Source: Glutamicibacter mishrai
GTDB taxonomy: Bacteria > Actinomycetota > Actinomycetes > Actinomycetales > Micrococcaceae
Length of the DNA stretch: 64,000 bases
Direction of reading: 5' to 3'
Assembly (NCBI RefSeq): GCF_012221945.1
Contig: NZ_CP032549.1
Location: 1,178,001 to 1,242,000 of the forward strand
How positions within the stretch are numbered: the first letter of the stretch is position 1; each line of letters opens with the position of its first letter. Shown in pieces: positions 8,143-16,167 of this stretch. Both the position numbers and the translations under genes were made by a program. The notes under the pieces are model-generated. The model saw only the letters and a list, made by a program, of their open reading frames with translations, had not been told where the DNA came from and searched no databases.

Positions 8143-9282
8143 TCAGTTATCGAGCAGGCTGCGCCCGACAATCAGGGACATGATCTCGTTGGTTCCTTCC
8201 AGGATCTGGTGCACTCGCAGATCACGGAAGATCTTCTCCATGCCGTAGTCCGCAAGGTACCCATAGCCTCCGTGCAATTGGATGGCGCTATTGGCCACGT
8301 TGAATCCGGCATCGGTGGCAACCTTCTTGGCCATGGCGCACAGGCGGACCATATCGGGGCTTTTGGCATCCAATGCGCTGGCCGCGCGACGCAGCAGTGA
8401 CCGCGCCGCTTCGAGTTCCATATCCATGTCGGCGAGCTTGAAGACCAGCGCTTCCTGCTTGGCCAGCGGGCCGCCGAAAGCCTGGCGTTCCTTGAGGTAC
8501 GCGGCCGATTTTTCCAGTGCCAGCTGGCCGCCGCCCAGTGAGCAGGCGGCGATATTCAATCGCCCGCCGTTCAGGGCTTTCATGGCCATGGAGAATCCTT
8601 GGCCTTCCTCGCCCAGCAGGTTTTCGGCGGGAATGCGCACGCCTTCCATGATGACCTGGCGCGTGGGCTGCGCCTTCCAGCCCATCTTCTTCTCATTTGC
8701 ACCGAAGCTCAGTCCCGGCAGATCCGCTGGAACCAGGAAGGCGCTGATGCCACGGGCGCCGGTATCCGCGGTGCGGGCCATGACGATGTAGAGTCCGGAA
8801 CTTCCGGCTCCCGAGATGAATTGCTTAACACCGCTGAGCACGTATTCGTTGCCGTCTTTGCGGGCGCGGGTGCTCAGGGCCGCGGCGTCGGAGCCGATCC
8901 CCGGTTCGGTCAGGCAGTAGGAGCCGAGCTGTTCCATGCTGATCAAGTCCGGCAGCCATTTTGCGCGCTGTTCATCGTTGCCGAAGCTATCGACCATCCA
9001 CACCACCATGTTGTGGATGGAAATGTAGGCGGCCAAGGTGGGGTCTGCCTTGGCCAGTTCCTCGAAGACCAGGACCGCGTCGCTGCGGGTGAGCGCCGAG
9101 CCTCCGTGCTCCTCCGAGGCATAAATGCCGCCCATGCCCAGTTGCCCGGCCTGGGCGAGGACGTCGATGGGGAAATGCTGCTCTTCATCCCATTTTTGGG
9201 CCATCGGTGCGATCTTGGTTTCCGCGAAATCATGGACCATGCCGATCAGCGATTTCTGGTCGTCGCTTATTTCAAACACCAC
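8143..9282 (-). CDS. Acyl-CoA dehydrogenase (isobutyryl-CoA dehydrogenase type)
   Basis: A 379-aa FAD enzyme that oxidises an acyl-CoA to its 2-enoyl form. CLTEPGIGSDAA (FAD and substrate contacts), QLHGGYGY and the C-terminal LEGTNEIM are family signatures; the catalytic base is Glu362 in EGTNEI, the short-chain/branched-chain position. The GYGYLADYGMEKIFRDLRVHQILEGTNEI end resembles isobutyryl-CoA dehydrogenase, suggesting valine breakdown, which fits the branched-chain dehydrogenase operon at 46,508-50,065. It converges on the Nudix gene with only 7 bases between stops. Confidence 0.88.
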   Translation of the reverse strand: MVFEISDDQKSLIGMVHDFAETKIAPMAQKWDEEQHFPIDVLAQAGQLGMGGIYASEEHGGSALTRSDAVLVFEELAKADPTLAAYISIHNMVVWMVDSFGNDEQRAKWLPDLISMEQLGSYCLTEPGIGSDAAALSTRARKDGNEYVLSGVKQFISGAGSSGLYIVMARTADTGARGISAFLVPADLPGLSFGANEKKMGWKAQPTRQVIMEGVRIPAENLLGEEGQGFSMAMKALNGGRLNIAACSLGGGQLALEKSAAYLKERQAFGGPLAKQEALVFKLADMDMELEAARSLLRRAASALDAKSPDMVRLCAMAKKVATDAGFNVANSAIQLHGGYGYLADYGMEKIFRDLRVHQILEGTNEIMSLIVGRSLLDN

Positions 9283-9353
9283 CGGCTCCTTTGCCCGTTA
9301 TTGCTCTATGTGAGCACAGTCTATGTGACTTGGACGACAACTCAAGGACGAGG

Positions 9354-9737
9354 TCAGCTACGGATCAGATCATCGCGGGCATCGAACTCGTCTCGCGCTT
9401 GGAGCACCTTGGATGCGTGGCTCTCGGACCACTTGCGCAGTATTTCCATCGGGCCCAAGAGGCTGTGGCCGATGTCGGTGAGCTCGTAGTCCACGCGGAC
9501 CGGGACCTGCGCGTACACGGTGCGTTGCACCAGCCCGTCACGTTCAAGGGTGCGCAGGGTGCTGGTGAGCACTTTCGGGGTGACACTGCCGATGAGCTGG
9601 CGTAACCCGGAGAAACGTAACGGCCCGTCAGCTAGGGTCAGAAGCACCAGCGGTGTCCATTTATCCCCTAAGCGCTGCATAATTTCACGTGAAGGACAGT
9701 TTTGCACGAAGACGTTGAAAGTCTCATGGCTATCCAT
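9354..9737 (-). CDS. HxlR-family transcriptional regulator
   Basis: A 127-aa winged-helix regulator. The N-terminal Cys (QNCPSREIMQRLGDKWTPLVLLTL), KVLTSTLRTLERDGLVQR and YELTDIGHSL are standard HxlR/YodB motifs; the Cys often senses quinones or oxidants in this family. The frame is open to 9803 but family members start near MDSHETF, so 9737 is chosen. It is transcribed away from the NAD(P)-binding gene at 9821, with a palindrome between them, so it probably controls both. Confidence 0.88.
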   Translation of the reverse strand: MDSHETFNVFVQNCPSREIMQRLGDKWTPLVLLTLADGPLRFSGLRQLIGSVTPKVLTSTLRTLERDGLVQRTVYAQVPVRVDYELTDIGHSLLGPMEILRKWSESHASKVLQARDEFDARDDLIRS

Positions 9738-9767
9738 TAGGAAACCTAGTTTCGTTGTAGTAGTCAG

Positions 9768-9783
9768 TATCCAAAGGATATCA
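9768..9783. promoter_or_regulatory. Putative HxlR operator
   Basis: GTATCC-AAA-GGATATC is a near-perfect inverted repeat in the divergent promoter region between the HxlR gene and the NAD(P)-binding gene. HxlR proteins usually bind such short palindromes; binding here is inferred. Confidence 0.5.
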
Positions 9784-9820
9784 TCGTCCTGTACGCCCAC
9801 CAATCAACAGGAGAATCACC

Positions 9821-10429
9821 ATGAAGATCGCAGTTTACGGAGCCACCGGCATGGTCGGCACTGAAGTTGTTGCAGAAGCCATTTCCCGCGGACACGAAGT
9901 CACTTCGGTAACCCGTTCGGGCACCGAGGTCGCCGGCACCACGGCCGTCAAAGCCGAACTGAATGACGCCGCGACCTACCGCGACCTGGGCAAGAACAAT
10001 GACGTCATCGTCATCTCCGTTCCACCATCGCGCACCGGTGGCGACCACCAGGAATACCTGGACGCCTTCGAAGAGATCACCGAAACCCTCACCCCTGCCC
10101 GCCTGATCGTTATCGGCGGCGCCGGCGCTACCGAAGTCAACGGCGTTCGCCTGCTCGACGCCCCTGGCTTCCCAGATGCGTACCGCGCGGAAGCTGAAAC
10201 CGCTGCGGCCGTCTACGACATGTTCACCTCGGTCTCCGGAATCACCTGGACCGTCGTCGCACCGGCACCGGAGATTGCACCGGGCCGCCGCACCGGAAGC
10301 TACACCCAGGGCACCGATTCGCCAGCCGGCGACTTCGTTTCCAGCCAGGACTTCGCCGTAGCGATCCTCGACGAAATCGAGACCCCGGCCCACGAAAACC
10401 GTCGCCTGACTGTAGCCAGCGAAAAGTAG
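9821..10429 (+). CDS. NAD(P)H-binding oxidoreductase (atypical SDR, NmrA-like)
   Basis: A 202-aa single-domain Rossmann protein (MKIAVYGATGMVGTEVV, the GATGxxG nucleotide motif). Members include flavin reductases, NAD(P)-sensing regulators and quinone-related reductases. The divergent HxlR regulator suggests induction by electrophiles or quinones. AGGAGA precedes the ATG at the proper distance. Confidence 0.82.
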   Translation: MKIAVYGATGMVGTEVVAEAISRGHEVTSVTRSGTEVAGTTAVKAELNDAATYRDLGKNNDVIVISVPPSRTGGDHQEYLDAFEEITETLTPARLIVIGGAGATEVNGVRLLDAPGFPDAYRAEAETAAAVYDMFTSVSGITWTVVAPAPEIAPGRRTGSYTQGTDSPAGDFVSSQDFAVAILDEIETPAHENRRLTVASEK

Positions 10430-10454
10430 AAACCCGCCGCCTGCCACAGTGCAA

Positions 10455-10500
10455 TGCATTCGCCAGATCCGCGCCCCACGGCGCCGATCTGACGAATGCA
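10455..10500 (+). terminator. Large hairpin after the NAD(P)-binding gene
   Basis: Arms 10455-10475 and 10480-10500 pair at 19 of 21 positions around a CCAC loop. No T tract. It lies between the oxidoreductase stop and the ABC importer, so a terminator is most likely. Confidence 0.7.
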
Positions 10501-10560
10501 CTGTACATGGCTAAAGTTGGAGTGGTCATTCCACTAGCACACCGAGGTAAGTTACTTCCC

Positions 10561-12222
10561 ATGCAACGCAACTCGCGCTCTTCGCGTATCCTGGCCGGCG
10601 CTCTCGCCTTGCCGATCATCGGCGCACTGATTGCCGGCTGCTCCTCAACCGGCAGCACCGATTCCACCGCGCAAAGCAAAGAACCGGTCACCGGCGGAAC
10701 CATGGTCTATGCCTCGGGAGATGCTGAACCCAGCTGCCTGGACCCGCATGTGGGCGGCAACTACCCGCAAGCTCTGGTAGCCAGCCAGTACTTGGAATCG
10801 CTATTCACCAAGGATGCCAACGGTCAGATCATCCCTTGGCTGGCTGAGAGCACCGAGGTCTCCAAGGATGGGCTGACCCGCACCATCAAGCTGCGTGATG
10901 GCATCACCTTCACCGATGGCACCAAGCTCACCGCTGAAGCCATCAAGGCGAATATCAAGCACCTCAAGGATCCGAACACCGCGTCCTCCACCGGCTACCT
11001 CGCCGTAGGCAAGGTCGTGAGCATCGATGTCAAAGACGAGCTCACCGCCGTCCTGAAGCTTTCGGCTCCAGATAACGCGCTGCTCGAATCGCTGTCCATG
11101 CCATGGACCGCCATCGAATCCCCCAAGGCCCTGGAACGCGACCAGGCCACAAACTGCGCCGGCCCGGTGGGCACCGGCCCTTTTAAGGTCAAGTCGTGGG
11201 AGCACCAGAAGGCCGTGAACCTGGTACGCAACGAAGACTACGTCTTGCCGGTCGCCAATGGCGAACGCGCCAGCAGCACCGCCTACCTTGATGGCATCAC
11301 CTGGCGATTCATCCCCGAAGCCGCCACCCGCTATGCAGCCCTGCAGTCCGGCGAAGTCGATGTCATCGACAACGCCCAGCCGGACACCATCTCATCGGCT
11401 GCCAACGCCGGACTGGGACACCTCGATGCCCCGCGTCCAGGCTCCTCGAACCGCATTGAGCTCAACAGCTCCAAGGTGCCGTTCAACGATGTGAAGGTGC
11501 GTGAAGCCTTCATCCGCGCTGTCGACGCCAATACCGGCGTATCCGCGCTGTTCTTCGGCACCGCCAAGCGCAGCAACTCGCTGCTCTCGTCGGTGGAGCC
11601 ACTGGCCTACTCGGATGAATCGCTGTTCACCACCGACACCGCCAAGGCCAACCAGCTGCTTGATGAAGCCGGCTGGAGCGAACGCGATGCCGAGGGCTAC
11701 CGCGTGAAGGACGGCAAGCGCCTGAGCCTGCGCTTCCCGGTCTCCACCAACCAGTCGGTTCCGGCTGAGCAATCGCTCTTCGAGCAGTTCCAGGCCCAAG
11801 CCAAGGCCGTAGGCTTTGAAGTGAAGATCGACCTGCTGGATCTCTCCAGCTGGTACGGCGCGCTGGCCAAGCACGAGTACAACCTGGTTTCCGCGCCATA
11901 CACCAAGGTCGGGCCTTCGGTGCTGCGCGTGCTCTACCACTCCGACTCCACGGTTCCTGCACCTTCGGGCTACTTTGCCAACAACGCCCAGGTGAAGAAC
12001 GAGAAGCTCGACAAGTTGCTCACCGAAGCCGAAGAGACCGAAGACGAGGCACAGCGCGCCTCGCTCTACGAGCAGGCGCAGAAGATCGTGCTGGAAGGCT
12101 ACTACGTGCTGCCGCTGTACGATCAGCAGAACCACTTCCTGTACGGCAAGAATGTGCACGGCATCGGCACCACCACCGCGGTTTCCTCCCCGGTTTATTT
12201 CGATACCTTCCTGGATCAGTAG
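10561..12222 (+). CDS. ABC transporter substrate-binding lipoprotein (family 5, peptide type)
   Basis: A 553-aa extracellular solute-binding protein. It begins with a basic n-region, a hydrophobic stretch and the lipobox LIAGC, so Cys27 would be lipidated after signal peptidase II cleavage. SBP family 5 features include the GTMVYASGDAEPSCLDPHVGG start and the GPVGTGPFKVKSWE motif. It would deliver peptides, nickel or similar ligands to the permeases that follow. The frame is open to 10507, but the signal peptide and a GAGGT site favour 10561. First gene of a four-gene importer operon. Confidence 0.9.
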   Translation: MQRNSRSSRILAGALALPIIGALIAGCSSTGSTDSTAQSKEPVTGGTMVYASGDAEPSCLDPHVGGNYPQALVASQYLESLFTKDANGQIIPWLAESTEVSKDGLTRTIKLRDGITFTDGTKLTAEAIKANIKHLKDPNTASSTGYLAVGKVVSIDVKDELTAVLKLSAPDNALLESLSMPWTAIESPKALERDQATNCAGPVGTGPFKVKSWEHQKAVNLVRNEDYVLPVANGERASSTAYLDGITWRFIPEAATRYAALQSGEVDVIDNAQPDTISSAANAGLGHLDAPRPGSSNRIELNSSKVPFNDVKVREAFIRAVDANTGVSALFFGTAKRSNSLLSSVEPLAYSDESLFTTDTAKANQLLDEAGWSERDAEGYRVKDGKRLSLRFPVSTNQSVPAEQSLFEQFQAQAKAVGFEVKIDLLDLSSWYGALAKHEYNLVSAPYTKVGPSVLRVLYHSDSTVPAPSGYFANNAQVKNEKLDKLLTEAEETEDEAQRASLYEQAQKIVLEGYYVLPLYDQQNHFLYGKNVHGIGTTTAVSSPVYFDTFLDQ

Positions 12223-12228
12223 CCTTTG

Positions 12229-13161
12229 ATGTGCACAATCGCTTGGGCTGGGCGCAAGGTCGGTGGAGCACTGGTGGTGTTATGGCTGGTGGCAACCGCC
12301 ATCTTCATCGCCATCCGGCTGATTCCCGGTGACCCAGCCGAAGCGATCATGGGCGGCCCGGGCTCGCAGGCATCCGCCGAAGCCCTGGCCGCCGCCCGTG
12401 CCGAGTATGCTCTGGACCAGCCGGTCCTCGCCCAGTACGTGTTGTATCTGGGCAAGCTGATCACACTGGATTTCGGAACCTCTTATTCCCTGAAGCAGCC
12501 GGTCACCCAGGTCATGGGCGAGGTCCTGCCCAATACCTTGTGGCTCTCGCTGCTGGCTTTGGCTGCTGCCTGGCTGATGGCGCTGTGCTTTGCTGCCGCT
12601 GCCACCCGTTCCAACCGCTTTGGCAGCTGGCTGGGCAATCTCTTGGAAATCATCGCCGCCGCTGTCCCGCATTTCTGGCTCGGAGCGGTGCTGATCATGC
12701 TCTTCTCCTCGGCGCTGGGCTGGCTGCCTGCGGTAGACAACGGCTCCGCCCAAGGCTTGGTCCTTCCGGTCTTGACCCTGGCCTTGCCGCTGGCGGGATT
12801 CCTCACCCAGCTGATGCGCGATTCCCTCGCCGAGGCAATGGGAAGCCAGTTCGCCCTGGCTGCCCGGGCCCGCGGCGAGAGCCGGCTCAAGCTCTTCTGG
12901 CGCCACGGGCTGCGCCACGCGGCGCTGCCTGCCCTGAGCCTGACCGGGTGGGCCTTCTCCTCACTCCTATCCGGAGCAGTGGTCGTTGAAGCGATCTTCG
13001 CCCGCCCCGGCCTTGGCCGGTCCCTGCTCTCCGCAGTCCTGGCCCGCGACATCCCGATGGTTACCGGCATCGCCCTGTTCTCCGCACTGGTCTACATCCT
13101 GGTGATGGCCCTGGCTGAGGGGCTGGAGCGGATCATCAACCCGGCAGGTGATCAGCGATGA
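12229..13161 (+). CDS. ABC transporter permease, DppB type
   Basis: A 310-aa membrane protein with about six transmembrane helices. The N-terminal ATAIFIAIRLIPGDPA is the DppB/OppB hallmark, and AARARGESRLKLFWRHGLRHAALPAL is the EAA loop that docks on the ATPase. It starts 6 bases after the binding-protein stop (a TTG at 12226 is an alternative) and overlaps the next permease by four bases. Confidence 0.9.
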   Translation: MCTIAWAGRKVGGALVVLWLVATAIFIAIRLIPGDPAEAIMGGPGSQASAEALAAARAEYALDQPVLAQYVLYLGKLITLDFGTSYSLKQPVTQVMGEVLPNTLWLSLLALAAAWLMALCFAAAATRSNRFGSWLGNLLEIIAAAVPHFWLGAVLIMLFSSALGWLPAVDNGSAQGLVLPVLTLALPLAGFLTQLMRDSLAEAMGSQFALAARARGESRLKLFWRHGLRHAALPALSLTGWAFSSLLSGAVVVEAIFARPGLGRSLLSAVLARDIPMVTGIALFSALVYILVMALAEGLERIINPAGDQR

Positions 13162-13955
13162 GCCGCACCGCAAAGATCCTCTCTGTCCTCGTGGTCGCAC
13201 TGTGGCTGCTGATGGCCGTGGCTCCTTCGCTTCTGGCTCCCTCGGATCCGCTAGCCATCAATCCCACCCAGGCCTTCCAGAAGCCTGGTCTGGCGCACTT
13301 CTTCGGAACCGATGAGTCGGGGCGGGATATCTACACCCGCGTCATCCACGGCGCCGGGGACTCGTTGTCCATCGGCCTGGCCGCCACCGCCCTGGGCATG
13401 GGTCTGGCCATCATCTTGGGCACGATTGCCGCACTATCTCCCCGGTGGCTCGATGAGATCATCCTTCGCGTGCTCGAAGCGCTCTACGCGATTCCTTCGC
13501 TGCTGATGGCCTTGCTGATCATCGCTTTCACCGGTCCAGGCGTTGGCCCGGCCATTGTCGCAGTGGGGCTCTCCACGGCCCCCGGGTACGCGCGACTGGT
13601 GCGCAGCCAAATCCGCAGCCTGAAGAATTCCGAGATGCTGGAAGCTGCCACGGTGCTTGGGCGCGGCACCTGGCTCAAGGTAAAGAACCACTTGATTCCC
13701 AATGCGCTCAAGCCGCTGCTGGCACTGGTCACGTTAGGCATCGGGCAAGCCGTGATCTGGGCTGCCGCATTATCCTTCCTCGGGTTGGGAACTCCACCTC
13801 CGGCTCCGGAATGGGGTGCGATGCTCTCGGCTGGGCGCACCTACCTGCATCTGGCATGGTGGATGAGCCTGTTCCCTGGTTTGGCCATCGTGGCTGTCGC
13901 AGTCTCTGCCACCGTGATCGGCCGTGCCCTGGGCGGAAAGGTGAAGTCGCTATGA
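13158..13955 (+). CDS. ABC transporter permease, DppC type
   Basis: A 265-aa permease with about six helices. The N-terminal HFFGTDESGRDIYTRVIHGA is the DppC/OppC signature, and AATVLGRGTWLKVKNHLIPNALKPL is the ATPase-docking EAA motif. It forms the membrane channel with the upstream DppB-type protein. Both ends overlap neighbours by ATGA, indicating translational coupling. Confidence 0.9.
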   Translation: MSRTAKILSVLVVALWLLMAVAPSLLAPSDPLAINPTQAFQKPGLAHFFGTDESGRDIYTRVIHGAGDSLSIGLAATALGMGLAIILGTIAALSPRWLDEIILRVLEALYAIPSLLMALLIIAFTGPGVGPAIVAVGLSTAPGYARLVRSQIRSLKNSEMLEAATVLGRGTWLKVKNHLIPNALKPLLALVTLGIGQAVIWAAALSFLGLGTPPPAPEWGAMLSAGRTYLHLAWWMSLFPGLAIVAVAVSATVIGRALGGKVKSL

Positions 13956-15547
13956 GCGAGAAGACGCTCATTACCGTTAAGGATCTTTCGGTGAGCTTCG
14001 AAGGATCGCCAGCGGTCAAGAACATTTCATTCACGCTCAGCGCCGGCCGCGTTCTGGCATTGGTGGGCGAATCCGGGTCAGGGAAATCCGTGACCGCTCG
14101 CAGCCTCCTGGGCCTGTCCGGCGGAACTGTCAACGCCAGCGAACTGGGCATTTGCGGCCAGGATGCGTTGGGCTTCAATGACCGGGCGTGGCAGAAGATC
14201 CGCGGCAATTCTATTTCCATGATTTTGCAGGATGCCTTGATGGCCCTGGATCCCCTGCGCCCGGTGGGACGAGAAATCGCTGACGGGCTCAAAGAACATA
14301 GCTTACTGTCCCGATCAGAGCGCAAGCAGCGCGTCCACGAAGTTTTGGAATCGGTGCGCATGCCCCACCCCGAACTGCGCGCCAAGCAGCGTTCCACCGA
14401 GCTGTCCGGCGGCATGCGCCAACGCGCGCTCATCGCCCAGGCCCTGGCCGGCAACCCCCAAGTGGTAATTGCCGACGAAGCGACCACGGCCTTGGACTCG
14501 CAACTCACCGCACTGGTTCTCTCGCAGCTGCGGGAGTTGAAGGATCAAGGCCGGGGCGTGCTGATGATCAGCCACGATCTGGCGCAGGTAGCCCACCTTG
14601 CCGATGACATCGCGGTAATGCGCCAGGGCGAAATCGTTGAGGCAGGTCCCGCTGCACAAGTCCTGAACCACCCGCAGCATGACTACACCCGCAAGCTCCT
14701 GAGGGCGGTGCCATCCGGCGTCCCTCGCTTTACGTCGCTCTCGGCAACGAGCTCGCCGCTGCCAGCAGCTCCAGTAACGGATCTCCCCACTGCTCCCCTG
14801 GCTCTGTCGGCTACTGGCCTGTCGAAAAGCTTCGGCAAACAGATGGCTGTGGACACGGTGAGTTTCGAGTTGCCGCAGGGAAAAACCCTGGGCATCGTGG
14901 GTGAATCCGGTTCCGGGAAGACCACTACAGCGCGCATGGTGCTCGGTTTGCAGAAACCGGATTCGGGAACCGTTGACCTGCTCGGCGAGTGCTTTACGCC
15001 CACGACCGAATCGGAGCGCCGAAAGCTGCGCGAGCAGATGGGTGCGATCTACCAGAACCCGTTGGGCTCCTTTGATCCGCGCTATTCTGTGGGACAGCTG
15101 CTGGCCGATGCCCTGAGCCGCGGCAAAACGAAGCGAGTAGAGAGTTACCGCCAGGAGGTGACGCAACTGCAGGAACAAGTGGAGCTTTCCAGTGATCTGC
15201 TTTCGTGTTCCCCGCGTGAGCTCTCTGGCGGCCAACGGCAGCGCTTGGCCATTGCACGTGCTTTGGCGCCGAAGCCTTCGGTGCTGGTTCTCGATGAGCC
15301 GGTGTCTGCTTTGGACGTCTCCATCCAGGCCACCGTGCTGGATCTCCTAGACCGGATTCAGCTGGAGACCGGCACCAGCTATCTGTTCATCAGCCATGAT
15401 CTTTCGGTCATCGAGCACATGAGTGACTCCGTAGCGGTCATGCATCAGGGCAAGATCATCGAGCAGGGCGATACGGCCACTATTTTCACAGCACCCCAGC
15501 AGGAATACACGCAGCAGCTGCTCTCGGCAATGCCCAGATTGCGTTAG
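13952..15547 (+). CDS. ABC transporter ATPase, two fused domains (DppD-DppF type)
   Basis: A 531-aa protein with two complete nucleotide-binding domains. The first has GESGSGKS, LSGGMRQRALIAQAL and VIADEATTALD; the second has GESGSGKT, LSGGQRQRLAIARAL and LVLDEPVSALD. It would energise peptide uptake. Fusion of the two ATPases in one chain is common in actinobacteria. It overlaps the upstream permease by ATGA and ends the operon. Confidence 0.92.
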   Translation: MSEKTLITVKDLSVSFEGSPAVKNISFTLSAGRVLALVGESGSGKSVTARSLLGLSGGTVNASELGICGQDALGFNDRAWQKIRGNSISMILQDALMALDPLRPVGREIADGLKEHSLLSRSERKQRVHEVLESVRMPHPELRAKQRSTELSGGMRQRALIAQALAGNPQVVIADEATTALDSQLTALVLSQLRELKDQGRGVLMISHDLAQVAHLADDIAVMRQGEIVEAGPAAQVLNHPQHDYTRKLLRAVPSGVPRFTSLSATSSPLPAAPVTDLPTAPLALSATGLSKSFGKQMAVDTVSFELPQGKTLGIVGESGSGKTTTARMVLGLQKPDSGTVDLLGECFTPTTESERRKLREQMGAIYQNPLGSFDPRYSVGQLLADALSRGKTKRVESYRQEVTQLQEQVELSSDLLSCSPRELSGGQRQRLAIARALAPKPSVLVLDEPVSALDVSIQATVLDLLDRIQLETGTSYLFISHDLSVIEHMSDSVAVMHQGKIIEQGDTATIFTAPQQEYTQQLLSAMPRLR

Positions 15548-15615
15548 GTCCTGAAGTTCCAGCAGGGGCAGCTGACAATATTTGCGCGTTTCATGGGTTT
15601 GAATCACCATCGCGT

Positions 15616-15933
15616 TCATGGGGCAGTTGTGGCTTCATGCTGATTTTCATGCCACTCATCAATGGTCACTCTGGATTCAATTCGCGCCCCAACGGCATTG
15701 GCATACCGTCTGATCGTTTCTATTCGCGGATTTGAATCGTACTGTTCCATCCTGGACACCCGTTGGCGTGTCACTCCAAGCATTAGGGCGACATCCTCCT
15801 GCGTCATGCCACGCTCAATACGGATGCCAACCAGATCAGAAATCATCTGCCTATGAGACTGGGACAAGCTCTTCGCACGTTGTCGGATCGTTTCGGAAGT
15901 CGACAAGTGAGGCCAGCTGGTTTTGGTTGCCAT
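15616..15933 (-). CDS. XRE-family DNA-binding protein
   Basis: A 105-aa protein whose centre is a Cro/CI-type helix-turn-helix (RGMTQEDVALMLGVTRQRVSRMEQYDSNPRIETIRRYANAVGARI). It resembles stand-alone XRE regulators and HigA-like antitoxins, but no toxin-like partner lies next to it. Start taken at 15933 (MATKTSW); no clear ribosome site decides. A perfect palindrome 32 bases upstream suggests autoregulation. Confidence 0.8.
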   Translation of the reverse strand: MATKTSWPHLSTSETIRQRAKSLSQSHRQMISDLVGIRIERGMTQEDVALMLGVTRQRVSRMEQYDSNPRIETIRRYANAVGARIESRVTIDEWHENQHEATTAP

Positions 15934-15965
15934 GGCTGAAATGATAATTCCACTCCTTGATCTAC

Positions 15966-15981
15966 GCAACTTTTAAGTTGC
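15966..15981. promoter_or_regulatory. Palindrome upstream of the XRE gene
   Basis: GCAACTT-TT-AAGTTGC is a perfect 7-bp inverted repeat with a 2-base spacer, 32 bases upstream of the XRE start. It is the natural candidate for an autoregulatory operator. Confidence 0.5.
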
Positions 15982-16105
15982 TTCTTCAGGCGAACCGGTA
16001 TCTTGAGATCGCAAATTCTATTTGCTCGTCTTGATCCCGACGTGAGCCTGCCTGCGATGCATTCCCGTCGTGCCAGGTCCAAGACCGGCGGCTGAAAAAG
16101 CAACT

Positions 16106-16144
16106 GCCCCGACACCCTGCACAAGTTGTGCAGAATATCGGGGC
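16106..16144 (-). terminator. Hairpin after the acyl-CoA ligase gene
   Basis: GCCCCGA (16106-16112) pairs with TCGGGGC (16138-16144), and inside it CTGCACA pairs with TGTGCAG (16117-16123 with 16127-16133) around a 3-base loop. It lies 23 bases past the ligase stop on the minus strand. Confidence 0.65.
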
Positions 16145-16167
16145 TGGTGACCGGGAGGGCCTAGAGC

